From: Streptomyces neyagawaensis
Lineage (GTDB): Bacteria > Actinomycetota > Actinomycetes > Streptomycetales > Streptomycetaceae
Direction of reading: 5' to 3'
Assembly (NCBI RefSeq): GCF_023516595.1
Contig: NZ_JAMGBG010000097.1
Coordinates: forward strand, 19,577 to 83,576
Length of the DNA: 64,000 bases
Numbering within the stretch: position 1 is the first letter of the stretch; every line of letters starts with the position of its first letter. The position numbers and the translations under genes were made by a program. A model generated the notes under the pieces. It was not told where the DNA came from and searched no databases. It saw only the letters and a program-made list of their open reading frames with translations. Of this stretch, positions 59,721 through 64,000 are shown piece by piece.

Positions 59721-62717
59721 TCACTCGCAGGAGGTCAGGTCGGACACACTCAGCACAAGCGCCGCGGTGAGGATCTGCGGCGGCTTCGTCGACATCAGCT
59801 GCTGCCGATCGAGCAGTGCGAGACGCTTTCGAAGCCGTACATCGAGCTCGGCAGCCTTGCGGTGGAGGCTTGCGGAGGACTCCTTGGGCTTCTCACCTCT
59901 CCGTTCCTTCTCGGAGGCCGCCGCAGCGTCGAGGAGCAGCCGCTCACTCTCCGAAGTCAGGCGCTCGGTCACCAACTCCCGGGTCTTGACCAACTCCGCC
60001 AGGCGACGGGGCTGGATCTCGGCCAGGTACGCCGGAAGCCGGTTGGCGATGATCCAGCTGGTCGCCTTGGCCTCGGCGTCCGCGAGCCAGGGAAGACCGC
60101 ACGCGATGTCAACTGCTGCACGGTTGGGCGCCTCGGCGCAGTCAAGGTAGGGCGCGGGACCGGCCGGCCGCACAGTGCCACGGCTGTCGACGTAGGCGTA
60201 GGCGAACCTTCGGGCCACCGATGCCCCGGTGGCGTCCGCGACCTCTTCGACCACCCCGACCAGAAGATGCGGTTCTTGGAGCGTGGCCGAGACAAGGACA
60301 GTGCCCCGGTTGAGGGCGCCGCCGAAGTTCCGGATGGTTTCGTTCATGACGGCGTCGTGCAGCGGATGGCCGGGGGCGAGCAGATCTGCGCGGGCGCGGT
60401 CCTCAGGCTGGACGTGGCCGAGGTCGAAGGTGACACGGTCGTACTTGGTCGCAATGGGTCCGTTGCCTGCGGAGCGGATGTGTTGGGGTACGTTGGCTAT
60501 CTCGTAACGCCCCAGTTCACGCTTGACGATCCGGCCGGCGAGCCGGGTGAAAGCGTTCTTGAAGGTCGATTCGATGTCGTGCGGCTGAAGACGTCGGGCG
60601 CGGGCCTCGTCCATAGCGGCCCCCAAGGCGCGAAGATCCGCATCCGAGAAGTGCTCCGAAGCGAGCGCACGCTCGTCCAGGAGACCCTTGAGGCCGTCTC
60701 CGACGGTGGTGTCGATGACCTCGTACATCCGATCCTTCACAGCCGGCTCTTCACCGTACTGGATGGCGTCGACGAGCAAGTCCCGCAGCGGGGTCTCAGC
60801 GAATGCCTCTCCGAGAACATCGAAGACCTTCCCGCCGTACGTCTCACGCATCTGGTCGAGTTTCTCCAACAGTCGCGTGAACACCTCGCCCTCACGGGTA
60901 TTGGAGGCGACGAGGTTCCACAGCCGGCAGACCTCCTCCTGCCCAATGCGGTGGATGCGGCCGAAGCGCTGCTCGATGCGGTTGGGGTTCCAGGGCAGGT
61001 CATAGTTGACCATCAGGTGGGCCGCCTGCAGGTTGAGCACCTCGCCGGCGGCGTCGGTGGCCAGCAGGATCTGAACGTCCCGGCTCTTGGTGAACTCCTC
61101 CGTCATGTCACGCCGTTCCGCCCGGCGTACGCCTCCGTGTATGGCCTTGACGGCATCGGGCTTGCCCAGAAGCGACCCGATCCTGCCCTGCAGATAGTGG
61201 AGGGTGTCGCGGTGCTCAGTGAAGATGATGAGTTTCCGAGGCCGGCCATGAGCGTCTGTCACCAGCGCCTGATCCCGGAGGAGGGCGGACAGCTCGGTCC
61301 ACTTGCGGTCCGTACCCGCCTCGTGGACCCGCTGGGCCGTCTTGACCAACGCTCTCAGCTCCATGAGCTCGACGTTGAGCTCATCAACCGTCTGCGCCGC
61401 CGTCGCGGCATCGAGCAGTTCCTCCTCGGTCTCCTCAATCTCTTCGGCACTGAGGTCGCCATTGTCGAAGTCGGCAAGGTCGACTGTGGGGATGCTCTCG
61501 CGCCAGGTGCCGTCGAGGATCTCCTGCTTCTTGCGCTCCAGGCGCTCGGTACGCCGCACGAGACTCTTGTAGATCGCCTCGGGGCTGGAGGCCAGGCGTC
61601 GCTGCAGAACGGTGAGTGCGAAACCGACGGTGTTCTTGCGTTTGCCGCCGACCCGATCGGCGCGGTTCATCCCCTCACGGACATAGTGGGTGACGTTCTC
61701 GTAGAGGTCGTACTCGAGTGCTGTGAGTTCATAAGGGACGGTCTCCGCAATGCGCTCGGGAAAGAGCTTCCTGCCTTCGAAGGTGAGCAGGTCTTCCTTG
61801 ATCATGCGCCGCATGATCCCGCTGACGTCGACGCTCCTCTTCTCCCTGCCCTCGAACCGGTCGCGGTCCAGCAACGTGAGAAAGAGCTGGAAGTCCTCCT
61901 CCTTTCCCGAGTGCGGCGTCGCCGTCATCAGGAGCAGGTGGCGAGTGATCTCGCCGAGAACCTCGCCGAGCTGGAACCGTTTGGTCTTCTCCACCTTGCC
62001 ACCGAAGTAGTGGGCACCCATACGGTGCGCCTCGTCAACGACGATCAGGTCCCACTCCGTCTCCTGGAGCTGCGCCTTCAGCTGCTCGTTCCGAGAGAGC
62101 TGGTCCATGCGGGCGATCAGCAGCGGGTGGGTCTCGAAGACGTTGAGATGGAGCTGGGAGTCGATGAGCTGGTTCGTGAGCAGGTCGAAACGGAGGCCGA
62201 ACTTGAAGAAGAGCTCGTCCTGCCACTGATCGACCAGGCCTCCCGGAGCCACGATGAGGCACTGTTTGACGTCATCACGCAGCAGCAGCTCCTTGATGTA
62301 GAGCCCAGCCATGATTGTCTTTCCTGCGCCCGGATCGTCAGCGAGCAGGAAGCGAAGGGGTGTGCGGGGCAGGAGCTCGCCGTACACGGCGCGGATCTGG
62401 TGCGGGAGCGGCTGAACGTCACTGGTCGCCACGGCGAGCATAGGATCGAACAGGCCGGCCAGTGAGATCCGCTGGGCCTCGGCGACCAGCTTGAAGTCGT
62501 CGGCCGGCGCATCGAAGGCACGGCTGCCGCTGTGGGCGACGCTCAGCTTCTCCTCGTCCTTGCGGAAGACGACCCGCTGGTCGAGGCCGCCCCCGGCGGT
62601 CTTGTAGGTCAGCTCGACTGCGTTCGCTCCGTGCCACTGGGCGGCGATGACCGTAACTGGCTCCGCCGGCATGAGTCCGTCGATCCTCAGCCCAGGCTTG
62701 AGTTCCTCGAGCAGCAC
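59721..62717 (-). CDS. SNF2-family helicase, DISARM DrmD-like, probably C-terminally truncated
   Basis: A 998-residue SNF2-family DNA helicase/translocase. Walker A DDPGAGKT (about 127-134), DEAH box VVDEAHRM near 228, TATPHSG (motif III), and the C-terminal QRFGRIHRIGQ (motif VI) near 570 are intact. The N-terminal MLLEELKPGLRI and PLPHQIRAVYGELLP match the DrmD/DUF3883-type helicases of defence islands. After about residue 980 it ends in SVSDLTSCE, where relatives continue with further sequence. GTG 62717 is chosen as GGAGG is 8 bases upstream; GTG 62723 is only 2 bases from it. Codon use is less GC-biased than neighbours, which suggests transfer. Confidence 0.78.
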   Translation of the reverse strand: MLLEELKPGLRIDGLMPAEPVTVIAAQWHGANAVELTYKTAGGGLDQRVVFRKDEEKLSVAHSGSRAFDAPADDFKLVAEAQRISLAGLFDPMLAVATSDVQPLPHQIRAVYGELLPRTPLRFLLADDPGAGKTIMAGLYIKELLLRDDVKQCLIVAPGGLVDQWQDELFFKFGLRFDLLTNQLIDSQLHLNVFETHPLLIARMDQLSRNEQLKAQLQETEWDLIVVDEAHRMGAHYFGGKVEKTKRFQLGEVLGEITRHLLLMTATPHSGKEEDFQLFLTLLDRDRFEGREKRSVDVSGIMRRMIKEDLLTFEGRKLFPERIAETVPYELTALEYDLYENVTHYVREGMNRADRVGGKRKNTVGFALTVLQRRLASSPEAIYKSLVRRTERLERKKQEILDGTWRESIPTVDLADFDNGDLSAEEIEETEEELLDAATAAQTVDELNVELMELRALVKTAQRVHEAGTDRKWTELSALLRDQALVTDAHGRPRKLIIFTEHRDTLHYLQGRIGSLLGKPDAVKAIHGGVRRAERRDMTEEFTKSRDVQILLATDAAGEVLNLQAAHLMVNYDLPWNPNRIEQRFGRIHRIGQEEVCRLWNLVASNTREGEVFTRLLEKLDQMRETYGGKVFDVLGEAFAETPLRDLLVDAIQYGEEPAVKDRMYEVIDTTVGDGLKGLLDERALASEHFSDADLRALGAAMDEARARRLQPHDIESTFKNAFTRLAGRIVKRELGRYEIANVPQHIRSAGNGPIATKYDRVTFDLGHVQPEDRARADLLAPGHPLHDAVMNETIRNFGGALNRGTVLVSATLQEPHLLVGVVEEVADATGASVARRFAYAYVDSRGTVRPAGPAPYLDCAEAPNRAAVDIACGLPWLADAEAKATSWIIANRLPAYLAEIQPRRLAELVKTRELVTERLTSESERLLLDAAAASEKERRGEKPKESSASLHRKAAELDVRLRKRLALLDRQQLMSTKPPQILTAALVLSVSDLTSCE

Positions 62718-62843
62718 GTACACAACCTCCCGCTGTGGCGGCCTGCGAACGCTACTCGGACGTTCCGGCGATTTCCTGATCCCGTCGACTTCGTCAACAG
62801 GGGTCGCTAATCTTCGCAGAGGTCATGTGAGTCGGCGGGGGCA

Positions 62844-64000
62844 ATGCAGCGAGAAGCACGTCAGCACCTCCGTGGTGTGGTGGAGCAGGTCAGCGGGTGG
62901 CGCAAGCTCGCGGCGGGGGTCGTCGAGGAACGTCAGACCGTCGAGGCAGCGGCGGAAGACGCCGCCAGGCGGTTGCTCGGCCGAGTGACTTCCCTCGGAG
63001 GCGGGGCCACCACCGAGTGGCGCGTACTTCAGGTCTCGGCGTCCGATGCCTCCCTGGTGACCTCTCTGGCCTGCCGTCAAGCTCTTCCGACTCTCACGAC
63101 CAATGCCCGGCAGGGCATCCACCAGTTGACCAACGACGTCGACCCAGCGCTGAGGGCGGTTCGGGCACTGTTCGGTGCCCGTCGACTCGTGTCGGGCAAG
63201 AGCCGCAAGGGCGAAGCGGAACAAGCTGCGGCATACCTGACGTCCTTCCACGAGTGGGCTGCGAGCACCTCACTCGTCACCGAGTTGGAAAGCCTTACTG
63301 CATGGGGCAGGAAGGCTGTCCCCGCAATCGGGGTCTCAGCCATCCTCGATGACACGGTCGGCTTCGCCCAGCTCCTCGACGGCCGGGCCGAACTCGTCGG
63401 GCGACATGAACTGGACATCGCCGCGACCGCGGTCCGTGCGATCGATCAGGCCCTGCAACGCGAGGAACAGCGCAGAACGGCGGTCAATGCCGCCGGCAAT
63501 GCCGTCCGACAGGACGAGGTCCGCACGTTGGTCGCCGACATGCCCGTCGAACGGCTCAAGGACGCGACCAGCGGCCAACTGCGCATCACGGCGCTGATCG
63601 ATGCCGGGATCAGGAACGTGCAGCAGGTCCTCGACCACAAAGCAAGGATCAGGTCGCTCCCCGGAGTGGGGGAGACGACCGGCAAGCGGATGATCGGTGC
63701 CGCACGGACCATCTGGCAGACCACACTGGATGAGATGCCGGTCCGGATCGACATCAAGAACCGTTCCCGCAACACCACGAAACTCCTCAAGGCGATGCGG
63801 GCTTGGGACAGGGCACGCTCGATCCGCAGCGCGACAGCCGACCTCGCTGCCGCCGACGCGGTTCGGCCACTCCTGCGAAGCCTCGCTTCCGAGACCTCCC
63901 ACGTCGTTCTCGTCCCCCGAACCCGGACCGTCGCCGAGTTGCGTACCGCACTGGCGGCCGTCGAGCGCCGCGGGGCGATGCTCAACGCCGGCGACGACGC
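62844..64000 (+). CDS. 5' part of a large HhH-containing DNA-processing protein
   Basis: A frame from ATG 62844 (ribosome-binding GGGGG) stays open through 385 codons to the right edge. Most of it is alpha-helical with no recognisable catalytic motif. Near residue 270-290 there is a helix-hairpin-helix-like IRSLPGVGETTGKRMIGAA, a DNA-binding element seen before the helicase domains of some large SNF2/UvrD-type proteins. It diverges from the DrmD-like helicase over a 126-base gap. A partner in the same defence locus is plausible; the rest of the gene is outside the window. Confidence 0.6.
   Translation, partial: MQREARQHLRGVVEQVSGWRKLAAGVVEERQTVEAAAEDAARRLLGRVTSLGGGATTEWRVLQVSASDASLVTSLACRQALPTLTTNARQGIHQLTNDVDPALRAVRALFGARRLVSGKSRKGEAEQAAAYLTSFHEWAASTSLVTELESLTAWGRKAVPAIGVSAILDDTVGFAQLLDGRAELVGRHELDIAATAVRAIDQALQREEQRRTAVNAAGNAVRQDEVRTLVADMPVERLKDATSGQLRITALIDAGIRNVQQVLDHKARIRSLPGVGETTGKRMIGAARTIWQTTLDEMPVRIDIKNRSRNTTKLLKAMRAWDRARSIRSATADLAAADAVRPLLRSLASETSHVVLVPRTRTVAELRTALAAVERRGAMLNAGDD

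Noticed and set aside
59661..62465. Long plus-strand frame opposite the helicase
   Set aside because: It is antisense to intact helicase motifs and shows no family features.
1..64000. tRNA, rRNA or complete insertion sequence
   Set aside because: No cloverleaf, rRNA stretch or transposase frame was found by reading, though a short tRNA could be missed without a scan.

Overview
This window looks like a Streptomyces-type actinomycete chromosome. The genes are very GC-rich with strong third-position GC bias, GTG and TTG starts are common, and many genes are chained by 4-base ATGA or GTGA overlaps. The families fit too: SpoIIE/HATPase phosphatases, an LCP protein, a Ser/Thr kinase with a peptidoglycan-binding domain, a PucR regulator, OpuC and a CYP157-like P450. 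I found no rRNA, tRNA, CRISPR array or complete insertion sequence. The density of secreted and regulatory genes suggests an accessory-rich, arm-like part of the chromosome, but this is inference.

Layout. 1-2.7 kb: a MoxR ATPase / VWA-like metallopeptidase pair, converging on a CPA2 antiporter (2.6-4.0 kb). 4.0-15.9 kb: a tightly coupled ten-gene operon behind a Fur/Zur-like palindrome: ATP-grasp ligase, DUF364-like protein, cysteine-synthase-like PLP enzyme, dipeptide-epimerase-like enolase, MFS exporter, methyltransferase and a complete oligopeptide/nickel-type ABC importer. It reads as a small-molecule (probably metallophore) make-export-reimport system without an NRPS or NIS synthetase, and it is the most interesting object here. 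16.0-19.4 kb: pyruvate carboxylase. 19.57-20.22 kb: about 26 copies of a 25-bp tandem repeat. 20.4-24.0 kb: SMI1/KNR4 protein and PknB-like kinase. 24.0-27.5 kb: OpuC osmoprotectant importer. 27.7-33.8 kb: amidohydrolase, P450 without a clear ExxR, Orn/Lys/Arg decarboxylase, a stand-alone trpF (PriA normally covers this step in Streptomyces) and a PucR regulator. 34-39 kb: secreted and envelope proteins. 39-43 kb: ribose-type sugar importer. 43-53 kb: two paralogous GAF-SpoIIE-HATPase proteins flanking a cyclase, PAP2, BrkB and acyl-CoA ligase. 53.4-59.5 kb: GH16-like protein, MarR regulator divergent from a group II decarboxylase, and two secreted hydrolases.

59.7-64.0 kb is a different kind of DNA: less GC-biased codons, a large SNF2-family helicase of the DISARM DrmD-like type that seems to lack its C-terminal end, and a divergent helix-hairpin-helix protein running off the window. 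Together with a small gene remnant at the junction this looks like the edge of a defence island.

Starts were chosen by ribosome-binding sites and operon overlaps. Functions come from recognised motifs; nothing was checked by database search.
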